Assembly: GCA_016710765.1 (NCBI GenBank)
Contig: JADJUJ010000020.1
Span: 75,897-139,896 of the forward strand
Direction of reading: 5' to 3'
Source: Lewinellaceae bacterium
Lineage (GTDB): Bacteria > Bacteroidota > Bacteroidia > Chitinophagales > Saprospiraceae
Length of the DNA: 64,000 nucleotides
Position 1 is the stretch's first letter. Each line of letters opens with the position of its first letter. The position numbers and the translations under genes are program-made. Below are positions 36,054 through 45,149 of this stretch, one piece after another. Below the pieces are notes generated by a model that saw nothing but the letters and a program-made list of their open reading frames with translations, ran no database searches and had not been told where the DNA came from.

Positions 36054-38336
36054 CTAACGCACTACCGTCACATCTCCTGAAAGCACCTCTTCATAAATGC
36101 TACCATCTTCCCTGTACCCTGAGACATCCAGTACCCAGACATATACCCCCGGATCCACTGGCTTGCCCTGGCTATAACCATCCCATTGTGGTTCCAATTC
36201 CTTTGATTCAAAAACCTGGCTGCCCCAGCGATCGAAAATCTGTAAGTGCAAAGAAATTATGTCAGTGCCGAATACTGAAAAGATGTCGTTCCAGCCGTCG
36301 TCGTTGGGACTAAATACATTGGGCACGTACACCTGCGTCGGGCACTGTTCCCGCAGGAAAATGGTATCGCTACCAGGGCATCCGAATTCAGTCCATACTT
36401 CCACCCAATACTCACCTTCCTGCCGGGCAGTAAACGTCTGGACCGAGGCTTGTCCATTCATCCATCGATAGTTTGCAAAATCGCCGGCATCCAATACCAC
36501 CGGAAAGTTTACTGTGCGGGAACAAAACAGGGTATCCGGTCCTAAATCAGGATCCGGCAATGGGTGGACACTGGCTTCGGTGTACGCGGGAAAGGTCGCA
36601 CAACCAGAGATGATACCCACAGCGTTGTATGTCCCGTTTTGCGCTGTGGTTACCGTATTCAGTACAGGAAACTGATCTTCGGAATAAAACCCCGCCGGGC
36701 CCTGCCACACGTACTTTGCACCAGGTAAATCGGTAGCCGACAACACCAGGGTCTCACCCTCGCACAAGGATTGATCCGGAGAAACCATGACCGCCTGACG
36801 AAGGGAAATCAACAAGTCTTTTTTTAAGGTATCGGTCGTATTAAAACAGTTATCATGCAGAATGAGCTGGAGCGGGTAAGTTCCTAAGTTTGGGTAAACA
36901 TGTCCGAGTGTAGCGGCTGAAGAACTTGTACCATCCCCCAGGTCCCAGTTGAAGGTGTACCGCGGTGGCCGTAGCCCCGTGTCCAACCAAAGGGTATCGT
37001 TGAGGCAACTGCCGTCGGGGAACGGACTGGCGTTGAGTTTGCTGAAACTGGCACCGCCGCTGTATGCATAGGATTCAATGCTACCATAGCCGTATGCCGT
37101 GGCAATCAGCCCACATCCTGATGAGATCATGGTATGCGCACCAGTACTTACCTTGAGCCTCGCATAACTAAAATCCGGGTTGCCGCCTACCGTTTGAACA
37201 GCAACACCCAGGTTCGCCAGGGTTTGGCCGTCGAATAAGACAAAGTTGGCATCCACCGTTTTGGTGATGAGGTTGATGTAGTTTTCCGTAATGGCTTCAA
37301 AAGAAGAACTAAACATGGTAACCGTATCCCGAATTTGCTGAACACTGTTCAACATCACCATGGATGGGTCGCCAACAGTATAGCCATTGCAACTGGACCC
37401 GATCAGGTATTGCATCACAGCAATAGGTTTACTGGCCAGAATATAAGTCGATTCAGCGCCCTGATACTGCACAAACTGTCCTTTGTTCAGGGTGTAGGAT
37501 TGCGTGGTGCTCCCTATAACCTGGACGACAGTTTGGTCCTCCGCCGCCAGAATCCGAAAAACATCATAGGGCATGTTAAAATGAGGTACCGTAACAAACT
37601 GTTTTCCCCAGGTTTCTACCGGATACATTTGCTCCAGCAAATTATCACGGGTACCGCATCCCACCGGCACTTCCGTCCAGCGCGCTCCGGCAAAGACGTT
37701 ACAAGGCTTGTCGCCGTGGATGTAGGTGCCGGTCATGTCACCAGTGGCGCCATCAGCCGATTGCACCTGATAGGTTTGTCCGGCATTTAGTACCACAGAA
37801 AAGGTGCTGCCCGCGACTTTTCCGCCTTTGGTGTCGCTGCTGAGGGTAATATCAACTTTAGTATCGTCCTCCATGCCCACAACAACAAACTCTGATGGAT
37901 AAATACTGGCGCCTTGGCCATATCCATTAAAGGTAAGGACATAATACTCCTGCCCCACCGACGCCTGGGGCAATACTACCGATGCCTCAGAGCGCATGGA
38001 ATGGTATTGGTGCATGTACACTGACACAGGAGCCTGCGCACTGACCTGGACGCCGTTGGAGCCCACAAGCTCCGATGTGGTTGTCTCTGCGTTCAACGGA
38101 AGCACCACATTGGTAACCCCATTGGCTGTTACACTGAACGATTGTTCCCAGCCCGTGAGGGGCATTCTAACCACCCCGGTGGTATTAACCTTGCTCGTGA
38201 TCATCAATACCTTTGTATTCTGGTTGACATCGAAATGCTGCATGAACCCCAACCAAAACGCCGTCCCTTCGTTGGTTTGCGCAATTAGCCTGAGCAGACA
38301 CAAACAAAAAAAGGTAACAGCAAAAAGCTTTTTCAT
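36054..38336 (-). CDS. IgGFc-binding-like, PKD and T9SS type B secreted protein
   Basis: A 760-residue secreted protein with signal peptide (1-20). Residues 21-430 match the IgGFc-binding N-terminal module of bacterial surface proteins (GTAFWLGFMQHFDVNQNTKV, VYMHQYHSMRSEASVVLP, YIHGDKPCNVFAGARWTEVP, YPVETWGKQFVTVPHFN). A PKD domain follows at about 440-510 (PPRYTFNWDLGDGTSSSA, LGHVYPNLGTYPLQL), then Ig-like strands (SLCEGETLVLSATDL), and a type B gliding-motility C-terminal domain (VYVPNVFSPNDDGWNDIFSV, LQIFDRWGSQVFESKE, DPGVYVWVLDVSGYRED). The module's name comes from a mammalian mucus protein; immunoglobulin binding is not implied here. Likely a T9SS-exported adhesin or binding protein. Confidence 0.9.
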   Translation of the reverse strand: MKKLFAVTFFCLCLLRLIAQTNEGTAFWLGFMQHFDVNQNTKVLMITSKVNTTGVVRMPLTGWEQSFSVTANGVTNVVLPLNAETTTSELVGSNGVQVSAQAPVSVYMHQYHSMRSEASVVLPQASVGQEYYVLTFNGYGQGASIYPSEFVVVGMEDDTKVDITLSSDTKGGKVAGSTFSVVLNAGQTYQVQSADGATGDMTGTYIHGDKPCNVFAGARWTEVPVGCGTRDNLLEQMYPVETWGKQFVTVPHFNMPYDVFRILAAEDQTVVQVIGSTTQSYTLNKGQFVQYQGAESTYILASKPIAVMQYLIGSSCNGYTVGDPSMVMLNSVQQIRDTVTMFSSSFEAITENYINLITKTVDANFVLFDGQTLANLGVAVQTVGGNPDFSYARLKVSTGAHTMISSGCGLIATAYGYGSIESYAYSGGASFSKLNASPFPDGSCLNDTLWLDTGLRPPRYTFNWDLGDGTSSSAATLGHVYPNLGTYPLQLILHDNCFNTTDTLKKDLLISLRQAVMVSPDQSLCEGETLVLSATDLPGAKYVWQGPAGFYSEDQFPVLNTVTTAQNGTYNAVGIISGCATFPAYTEASVHPLPDPDLGPDTLFCSRTVNFPVVLDAGDFANYRWMNGQASVQTFTARQEGEYWVEVWTEFGCPGSDTIFLREQCPTQVYVPNVFSPNDDGWNDIFSVFGTDIISLHLQIFDRWGSQVFESKELEPQWDGYSQGKPVDPGVYVWVLDVSGYREDGSIYEEVLSGDVTVVR

Positions 38337-38442
38337 TGGTCTATTTTTAACTTTTTTTAAGGTTAATTTGGCAAAACAAAGGTTGCATCAGAAAAGTACA
38401 CAATTTTTGTTTTCTTTTGCAAAAAGCAATAATATCACTCGT

Positions 38443-41123
38443 ATGCGCCTGGCAATAATTACATTAATCGTCTTTTTCTGTAGCCTTACCCCCCATGCGG
38501 CAATCCTTCCGCCCGGTTTTATTGAAGTACCACTGGCCACTGGCCTCGACCCCACCGGTATGACGCAGGCGCCCGATGGGCGCATTTTTATCATCGAAAA
38601 ATATGGCGCGGTTAGAGTAGTCGAAAATGGTGTACTGCTTCCAGACCCCATGGTATTGCTCAACGTCGACAACTACAACGAACGTGGTTTAAGCGGCATC
38701 ACCCTGCATCCTGATTTCGCTAGTAACGGATACATTTATTTGTATTATACCCTAAAAAATGCCGGCTACAATCGGCTCGTCAGGCTAAAGGCCATTGGCA
38801 ACTACGCCGACCCTTTGAGCGAGGAAGTAATTTTTGAAGGCGACCCATTGTTCGGAACGATCCACAACGGCGGGGCAATGTCATTTGGCGCCGATGGCAA
38901 ACTCTACCTGGCAGTGGGCGATGGGGCTTATGGGAACAACGCGCCAGACATGACCAGTTTGCTTGGAAAAGTGATCCGCTTAAACGACGATGGCAGCATT
39001 CCTGCCGACAATCCATTTTACAACACCAATACCGGCAAATATCGGGCAATCTATGCTTCCGGGTTGCGAAACCCATTTTCACTGACCATTCAACCCGGTA
39101 CCGGAAAAATATTTGTTTGCGATGTAGGGAGTGAATTTCATGAGGAAGTCAACCAGATTGAAGCCGGTGGCTTCTATGGCTGGAATATTTTAGAGGGAAA
39201 AAAGGATTGGCAGGACCTTCCCTCTAATTACCACGACCCCGTATATACCTATTCCCATGCCGAGGGATGTGCGGTGGTTGGCGCTGCGTTTTACAACCCA
39301 CCGGTTACCCCGTTTCCGCAAAATTTTGTGGGCAAGTTTTTCTTTGGTGATTATTGTAAAAACAGGATCAGGGTGTTGAATCCCACGACTGGCTACATAG
39401 AACAGACTTTCGCGACACAGATTGATCGGCCGCTGGTGCTGTTGACCGGGTTGGATGGTTCGCTATACTATATTTCCCGCGGCGGAACCGGCGGAGGGAG
39501 TGAGTCTGATAACACGAGTTCAAATGAAGGAATGCTGTGGAAAATCTCCTATGTTGGCGCCGGAGCACCAGTCTTCAGCCTGCTTCCTCAAAATACACTG
39601 GTAGTTGCCGGTGAGCAAGCGGAATTTAACGCCTATGCTAATGGTACGCCCCCGCTGGAATACCAATGGGAAAAAAACGGTGTTGCGTTACTCAATGAAA
39701 AAGGTACTACACTCAGTTTGGCTTCCGTTAGCCTGGCTGACAGCGGCGCACTTTTTCGCTGCCTGGTCATGAACGGCTATGGTCAAGTCAGCTCACCCGA
39801 AGCAATGCTGCGGGTAACCAGCAACCAACGCCCGATGCCAGTCATCACCAGTCCATCGCCAGATTACCATTACCAGGCCGGCGTACCCTTTACATTTGCG
39901 GGTTTTGCAACCGATCTGGAGACCGGAACACTTGGCCCCGACGATTTGACCTGGCGTATTGACCTCCACCACGATGACCACACCCATCCAGGAATGCCGG
40001 CCACACCTGGAATAGAAAATGGAACATTTCAGCTCCCCACCATCGGTGAAACCGCTGATAATGTGTGGATTAGGATATTACTAAGCGCCAAAGATCAAAT
40101 TGGCCTGACCCGAACGGTATACCAGGATCTTTTCCCGCAAAAATCGACCATTAGGGTTGAAACAAACCCTGCGGGCATCCCCATCCGTATTGATGGCAAA
40201 ACCAGCACTACCCCGGTAGAATCAGCCAGTGTGAGCGGGCTTCGACGGGTAGTTGATGCTCCCGGCTTTTTACCCTGGGCGACAGTATTTACATCTTCAG
40301 AGACTGGCAGGACGGGTCAACTTTTCCGCAAATCGTCGGTTCCCCAACCGATTCTCTGGTTATTTTCAGGGGTTTTTACTCCCCCATAAAAACCGGCACC
40401 GGGACGGGGTTGATGGGCACCTATTATGACAGCGACGGCAGCGGCAGTTTTAACCAGAAGTTACTCTCCAGGGTGGATTCGTTGCTCAACTTCAATTGGG
40501 AAAACAATTCGCCCGACCCAGTCCTTCCGGCGGATCATTTTAGCGTTCGGTGGGAAGGATACATTGAACCACTTTTTTCGGGATATTACACTTTTGCCCT
40601 TGCCACAGATGATGGCTGCAGAGTATGGGTAAACAACCAGCAAATTATAGATGCCTGGGTGGATAAAAACGATTATGAGGTGTACGGTTCAACCTATATG
40701 GAGAATGGGAAACGCTACCCTATTCGGGTGGAGTACTATGAAAATGGTGGTGGTGCTGTGGCTCAAATGCGTTGGTCAACACCAAAAATGGACAAAGCCA
40801 TTGTGCCGCAGAGCAAGTTGTACCCGCTTCTTCCCAAGTATGACAGTGGGCAAAAAACAATTTTTAATTGGGTACTTGCTCCAAACCCGGTTGGGTCGGG
40901 TTATCTCCACCTGGGAATAGAGGCTTCACACAAAGAATACTTGTCTTTAAACATCATTGATGCGGCCGGTCGATTGGTTAGAACCTGGGATGCAAACCCC
41001 ATTGATGAGGCGCAGTCTGTGCTGGACATTCCGGTTGATGACCTTGCCCCCGGAATATATTTTGTTGAACTCATCGGCCAGGTGTATGCTGGCAAAACAG
41101 TCAAGCAATTCATAAAAATATGA
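38443..41123 (+). CDS. PQQ-dependent sugar dehydrogenase-like protein with Ig, PA14 and T9SS type A domains (frameshifted)
   Basis: Starts at ATG 38443 with a signal peptide (ending LTPHA). Residues 20-365 form a glucose/sorbosone dehydrogenase (GSDH) propeller: PTGMTQAPDGRIFIIEKYGA, NERGLSGITLHPDFASNGYI, FGADGKLYLAVGDGAYG, LRNPFSLTIQPGTGKIFVCD and FYGWNILEG. An Ig-like domain follows (GTPPLEYQWEKNGVAL), then an undefined region. The frame breaks at 40277-40279, where a G run is one short; one extra G yields PWGDSIYIFRDWQDGST and joins a PA14 carbohydrate-binding domain (FSVRWEGYIEPLFSGYYTFA, VWVNNQQIIDAWVD) and a T9SS type A tail (APNPVGSGYLHLGI to GIYFVELIGQV). About 893 residues in total. 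Likely an exported oxidoreductase or lectin acting on polysaccharide. A longer open frame reaching back to 37996 is not coding. Confidence 0.88.
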
Positions 41124-41133
41124 TGCTGGCAAC

Positions 41134-41172
41134 AAAAAAAGCCATCCCTGGGAAACCCGGGATGGCTTTTTT
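41134..41172. terminator. Bidirectional terminator, end of the ribosomal protein cluster
   Basis: AAAAAAAGCCATCCC pairs with GGGATGGCTTTTTT around a short loop. It lies 22 nt after the rplQ stop (minus) and 11 nt after the PQQ-type gene stop (plus). Confidence 0.85.
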
Positions 41173-41193
41173 ATTGGACTAGCCTGTATTTGA

Positions 41194-41868
41194 TTAGGCC
41201 TCTTTGTTCTCTTCTTCCTCACCGGCGCTTTCGTCCTGTGCAGGAGCTTCTTCAGTAGTTTCAGCAACTGCATCTTCAACAACCTCTGTTGCTGCTTCAA
41301 CGGCTTCTTCTACAACGGGCGCCTCGGCAACAGCCTCAACAACCGTTTCAACTGGAGCGGCCTCCACGGCATCCTCAACAACGTCCTCTACAACTTCTGC
41401 AGGAGCAGCGGCTTTAGGCGCTGGCGGAGTAGCAGACGATTTGCGACGGCTACCACGACGTGTTTTACGAGCGGATCCACTGTCTTTACCGGCTTTAGGG
41501 TTGTAAACTTCGTTGTAGTCTACAAACTCAATCATGGCAGTTTCAGCGCCGTCACCACGACGGAAGCCCAATTTGATGATGCGCAGGTAACCTCCCGGAC
41601 GATCAGCAATCTTTTCAGCAATTGGCCCGAAAAGTTCGGTGATGGAGTCTTTGTTCTGTAAGTAGCTGAATACTACACGACGGGAATGGGTCGTATTGTC
41701 TTTCGCTTTCGTTACCAGTGGTTCAATGTAACGGCGAAGTGCTTTCGCTTTAGCAAGTGTAGTGGTAATGCGCTTGTGCTCGATCAGGTTGGAAGCGAGA
41801 TTGGAGAGCAGAGCGCGGCGATGGCTGGCTGTGCGGCCTAGATTGTTAATTTTATCACCGTGACGCAT
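41194..41868 (-). CDS. rplQ: 50S ribosomal protein L17 with long Ala/Val/Glu tail
   Basis: Last gene of the cluster. Residues 1-118 are a normal L17 (MRHGDKINNLGRTASHRRAL, LFGPIAEKIADRPGGYLRI, GDGAETAMIEFVDYNEVYN). After residue 124 comes a basic stretch (SARKTRRGSRRKSS) and then about 85 residues of Ala, Val, Glu, Pro and Thr repeats such as EVVEDVVEDAVEAAPVE, ending DESAGEEEENKEA. The tail makes the protein 224 residues, about 100 longer than a bacterial minimum. Such tails occur in Bacteroidota L17 but vary; the strongly acidic end is presumably disordered. A 12-bp hairpin lies between rpoA and this gene. Confidence 0.95.
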   Translation of the reverse strand: MRHGDKINNLGRTASHRRALLSNLASNLIEHKRITTTLAKAKALRRYIEPLVTKAKDNTTHSRRVVFSYLQNKDSITELFGPIAEKIADRPGGYLRIIKLGFRRGDGAETAMIEFVDYNEVYNPKAGKDSGSARKTRRGSRRKSSATPPAPKAAAPAEVVEDVVEDAVEAAPVETVVEAVAEAPVVEEAVEAATEVVEDAVAETTEEAPAQDESAGEEEENKEA

Positions 41869-41958
41869 AACAGAAACCTTTGTTTAGGTGGCAGCACCGG
41901 GGCAATCGGTCGTTGAAAGATGCTCAACGGTTACTGCACTTGTTAAAAAATAAGAGGA

Positions 41959-41995
41959 GTGTTGGCGTGCCGACCAATGTTCTGCACGCCAACAC
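41959..41995 (-). promoter_or_regulatory. Intercistronic hairpin between rpoA and rplQ
   Basis: GTGTTGGCGTGC (41959-41970) pairs perfectly with GCACGCCAACAC (41984-41995). On the minus strand it lies 11 nt after the rpoA stop and is followed by TCCTCTTATTTTTT, so it could act as a partial terminator or an RNA processing/stability element. Confidence 0.55.
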
Positions 41996-42006
41996 GCTTT
42001 CAGGTA

Positions 42007-43005
42007 TTAATCTTCGTCGAGTTTGTACTTGGCAAGGTCCATACCAAAGGTGAGGCCCTTGTCTTGCAGCAACTCTTCAATTTCCACGAGCGACTTCTTG
42101 CCGAAGTTGCGGAATTTGAGGAGTTCGTGGGTATCGTAACGTACCAATTCAGCCAAGGTATTGATTTTGGCTGCTTTGAGGCAGTTGTAAGCACGTACGC
42201 TAAGGTCAAGATCTTCCAGGGAAGTCTTGAGCAATTTGCGCATGTGCAGGATGTGCTCATCCACAACATTTTCTTCGCGGCTGGCCGGCGTGTCAAATGT
42301 GATGTTATCATCCGTAATCAGCATCAAGTGCTGAATAAGGATGCGGCTGGCCTCCCGAATGGCATCTTCCGGATGGATGGTGCCATCAGTTTTAACGTCG
42401 ATGGTAAGTTTTTCGTAGTCGGTACGCTGTCCAACACGGGTGTTTTCCACCTTGTAAGAGACGTTTTTGATCGGGGTGTAAATGGCATCAATAGGAATTA
42501 CGCCAATGGCAGCATCTTTTGCGATACTGTCGTCGGCGGGCTGATAACCACGACCCTTGGTAATGGTGATTTCCATTTCGAGGTTAACGAACTGCTCCAT
42601 GCGGCAAATTAGCAGGTCGGGGTTCATTACCTTGAAAACATTGTTAAACTCTTCCAGGTCACCAGCGCGGAATTCTTCGCGGCCGCTGATGGTAAGATAG
42701 ATCTTTTCCTGTAGGAGCTTGTCGTCCTGGATAACCGGTTTCAGACGGATCTGCTTCATGTTCAGCACGATATCAACCACATCTTCTACGACACCACGCA
42801 TGGTGGCAAATTCGTGGTCGACACCGCCAATACGCACTGCGCTGATGGCATAGCCCTCGAGTGAGGACAGCAATACGCGCCGAAGCGAGTTACCGATCGT
42901 CTGACCGAACCCAGGTTCCAGAGGCTTGAATTCAAATGTTCCTTCGAAATCGGTTGCTTTTTGCAACAGGATTTTCTCAGGCTTTTGGAAATTGAGAATG
43001 CTCAT
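42007..43005 (-). CDS. rpoA: DNA-directed RNA polymerase subunit alpha
   Basis: A 332-residue protein of standard length. The N-terminal assembly domain has EPGFGQTIGNSLRRVLLSSL and GVVEDVVDIVLNMKQIRL; the alpha-CTD (from about 245) has LDLSVRAYNCLKAAKINTLA and FGKKSLVEIEELLQDKGLTF, the part that contacts UP elements and activators. It is placed between rpsD and rplQ as in other bacterial alpha operons. Both flanking gaps are over 100 bp and each holds a strong hairpin, suggesting separate control of rpoA level. Confidence 0.98.
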   Translation of the reverse strand: MSILNFQKPEKILLQKATDFEGTFEFKPLEPGFGQTIGNSLRRVLLSSLEGYAISAVRIGGVDHEFATMRGVVEDVVDIVLNMKQIRLKPVIQDDKLLQEKIYLTISGREEFRAGDLEEFNNVFKVMNPDLLICRMEQFVNLEMEITITKGRGYQPADDSIAKDAAIGVIPIDAIYTPIKNVSYKVENTRVGQRTDYEKLTIDVKTDGTIHPEDAIREASRILIQHLMLITDDNITFDTPASREENVVDEHILHMRKLLKTSLEDLDLSVRAYNCLKAAKINTLAELVRYDTHELLKFRNFGKKSLVEIEELLQDKGLTFGMDLAKYKLDED

Positions 43006-43057
43006 ATGCTGGATGCTGGATATTTGGTAAGTATACTGGATGAAATTCTGGCCATGG

Positions 43058-43097
43058 CCAATGCCGTACAGCTGAAAAAGCAGCTGTACGGCATTGG
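43058..43097 (-). promoter_or_regulatory. Strong hairpin between rpsD and rpoA
   Basis: A 17-bp perfect stem (43058-43074 with 43081-43097) with a 6-nt loop, in the 108-bp gap after the rpsD stop. No T run follows on the minus strand, so it is not a typical terminator; a processing site, stability element or S4-linked control site is possible. Confidence 0.6.
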
Positions 43098-43113
43098 GGC
43101 AAAAACTTCCAGG

Positions 43114-43728
43114 TTATTTTGAGTACAATTCGACGATCAACTGCTCGTTGATCTTCTCTGGGATCTGGTCGCGTTGTGGGTATGCGAGGAAGACACCTTC
43201 CATCTTATCAGGATTCCACTCCAGCCAGCCAAATTTACGAACTTCACTGTTCTTGGCGCCTACATGGGTGGTAATCATGTCCATGTTGCGGGATTTGCTG
43301 CGGATTGCCACAACATCTCCTGGCTTCAATTTGTAAGATGGGATGTTCACCACACTACCATTGACGGTGATGTGCCGGTGGCCTACCAACTGACGGGAAC
43401 CATTGCGGGTTGGGGAAATCCCCATACGGAATACCGTATTGTCGAGGCGGGCTTCCAGCAACTGAAGCAATACTTCACCGGTAACACCATGCTGGCGGGT
43501 TGCCTCATGGAAGGTACGGCGGAATTGGCGCTCCAGGACACCATAGGTGTACTTTGCTTTTTGCTTCTCCTTCAACTGAATTGCGTAGTTGGAAGGTGAT
43601 TTTTTCTTACGGGACATACCGTGTTGTCCGGGGCCATATTTGCGGCGTTCGAAGTATTTATCGTAACCGAAAATCGCCTCGCCAAACGAACGGGCTTTCT
43701 TAGTAGTTGGTCCAGTGTAACGAGCCAT
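43114..43728 (-). CDS. rpsD: 30S ribosomal protein S4
   Basis: A 204-residue primary 16S rRNA-binding protein that nucleates 30S assembly. Start ARYTGPTTKKARSFGEAIFG, then RRKYGPGQHG, and the S4 RNA-binding domain RLDNTVFRMGISPTRNGSRQ with GHRHITVNGSVVNIPSY. It lacks the zinc-type Cys near the N-terminus. The ATG at 43728 gives the family N-terminus; the upstream in-frame start at 43812 adds 28 unconserved residues. In other bacteria S4 represses its operon by binding the mRNA. Confidence 0.97.
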   Translation of the reverse strand: MARYTGPTTKKARSFGEAIFGYDKYFERRKYGPGQHGMSRKKKSPSNYAIQLKEKQKAKYTYGVLERQFRRTFHEATRQHGVTGEVLLQLLEARLDNTVFRMGISPTRNGSRQLVGHRHITVNGSVVNIPSYKLKPGDVVAIRSKSRNMDMITTHVGAKNSEVRKFGWLEWNPDKMEGVFLAYPQRDQIPEKINEQLIVELYSK

Positions 43729-43818
43729 ATCTTTATTTAAATGGGGCCAAAGTGGCCAATATTGCTTACTTGATGGTATGAACTGTGCAAATAACAAGGC
43801 ATAAGCCTGCAAAGCATT

Positions 43819-44211
43819 TTAAACGCGACGGCGTTTGGGCGGACGGCAACCGTTGTGTGGCATTGGCGTCACGTCGTTGATTTGCAACACTTTGATACCC
43901 GATTGATCAACCGCGCGGATTGCGGCTTCACGACCGGAACCTGGCCCTTTCACAAACACCTCAGCACTGCGGACACCGGCATCGTAGGCTACTTTTGCAG
44001 CATCGTTAGCAGCTACCTGAGCAGCATAAGGGGTGTTTTTCTTGGAACCACGGAAACCGCCTTTGCCGGCAGTGGACCAGGAAATAACCTCACCCTGTTT
44101 GTTGGTGATGGAGATGATCAGATTGTTGAAGCTTGCCTGGATGTAAACCAATCCATCCGAGGTAACTTTTACTTTGCGTTTTACCGCTTTTTTGCTGGAA
44201 CCCTTTGCCAT
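43819..44211 (-). CDS. rpsK: 30S ribosomal protein S11
   Basis: 130 residues. The conserved core GLVYIQASFNNLIISITNKQ, WSTAGKGGFRGSKKNTPYAA and the C-terminal DVTPMPHNGCRPPKRRRV, which contacts 16S rRNA in the platform and holds the Asn-Gly that is isomerised in other species. It follows rpsM in the usual order. Confidence 0.98.
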   Translation of the reverse strand: MAKGSSKKAVKRKVKVTSDGLVYIQASFNNLIISITNKQGEVISWSTAGKGGFRGSKKNTPYAAQVAANDAAKVAYDAGVRSAEVFVKGPGSGREAAIRAVDQSGIKVLQINDVTPMPHNGCRPPKRRRV

Positions 44212-44300
44212 TGTACAGCCTTATTGTATTTCTTTGAATGTAACTTGAATGGGTAAGCCTGAATACCAGAGGCCTAGAAAGACCTCCCAAAAATTCAGGA

Positions 44301-44678
44301 TTACTTCGTTGCCTTTTTCTTGTTGGCAACTGTTTTACGCTTGCCTTTCCGGGTACGAGCGTTCGTACGGGTACGCTGACCGCGAAGCGGCAGACCCTTA
44401 CGGTGACGCAATCCACGATAACATGCGATGTCCATCAGACGCTTGATATTCATCTGAACCTCTGAGCGCAACTGACCTTCAGTTTTGTACTCATCGGCGA
44501 TGATACGAGAGATAATCTTGATGTTTTCGTCCGTCCAGTTCTCTACCTTGGTACTTTCATCAATACCGGCAGATGACAGGATTTTCTTTGCGGTGGAATC
44601 ACCAATCCCGTAAATATAGGTCAGACCAATTACCCCACGTTTGTTCCGAGGAAGATCAACACCAGCAATACGTGCCAT
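44301..44678 (-). CDS. rpsM: 30S ribosomal protein S13
   Basis: 125 residues. ARIAGVDLPRNKRGVIGLTY, the helix-two-turn-helix region and the basic tail RGQRTRTNARTRKGKRKTV, which reaches the P-site tRNA. It sits in the head of the 30S and contacts S19 and the 50S bridge. Follows rpmJ. Confidence 0.98.
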   Translation of the reverse strand: MARIAGVDLPRNKRGVIGLTYIYGIGDSTAKKILSSAGIDESTKVENWTDENIKIISRIIADEYKTEGQLRSEVQMNIKRLMDIACYRGLRHRKGLPLRGQRTRTNARTRKGKRKTVANKKKATK

Positions 44679-44746
44679 ATACTATAATTGTTTGTGTATA
44701 CTATTTCAGTTAAAACTTCTTAGCGCCCTGTACCAACCAACAGGTA

Positions 44747-44863
44747 TTAACCCTGGCGTTGTTTGAAACGAGGATTCTTTTTGTTGATGACGTAGAGCTT
44801 GCCCTTGCGACGGACAATCTTACAATCTGTAGAACGCTTGCGAATTGAGGTACGAACCTTCAT
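44747..44863 (-). CDS. rpmJ: 50S ribosomal protein L36, Cys-reduced form
   Basis: 38 residues, easily missed: KVRTSIRKRSTDCKIVRRKG followed by KLYVINKKNPRFKQRQG. Of the four zinc ligands of the usual L36 (C11, C14, C27, H33) only C14 remains, so this is a zinc-independent (C-minus) type. It lies between infA and rpsM, the normal place. Confidence 0.95.
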   Translation of the reverse strand: MKVRTSIRKRSTDCKIVRRKGKLYVINKKNPRFKQRQG

Positions 44864-44899
44864 GATTTATAATTTCTTAAAATTCAATACGTTACATCA

Positions 44900-45118
44900 C
44901 TATTTGTAGCGATAAATAATTCTCCCGCGCGTTAAATCGTAGGGAGACATCTCCACCGAAACCTTATCTCCAGGCAATATCCGGATGTAGTGCATGCGCA
45001 TTTTTCCGGAAATGGTAGCCAGGATGATGTGGCCATTCTCAAGTCGAACTTTGAAGTTGGCATTTGAAAGTGCCTCGGTAACCTCTCCGTCCTGTTTTAT
45101 TAAATCTTCTTTAGACAT
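44900..45118 (-). CDS. infA: Translation initiation factor IF-1
   Basis: 72 residues, one OB-fold: SKEDLIKQDGEVTEALSNAN, HIILATISGKMRMHYIRILP and SPYDLTRGRIIYRYK. Occupies the A site during initiation with IF-2 and IF-3. The ATG at 45118 gives the canonical N-terminus; an upstream in-frame start at 45145 is not supported. It lies between map and rpmJ. Confidence 0.97.
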   Translation of the reverse strand: MSKEDLIKQDGEVTEALSNANFKVRLENGHIILATISGKMRMHYIRILPGDKVSVEMSPYDLTRGRIIYRYK

Positions 45119-45149
45119 ATGAACCCTTAAAATTTTGGGCTGCAAAGAT

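Noticed and set aside
37996..38442. Upstream extension of the PQQ-type dehydrogenase frame
   Set aside because: This stretch is antisense to the IgGFc-type gene; the signal peptide begins at ATG 38443.
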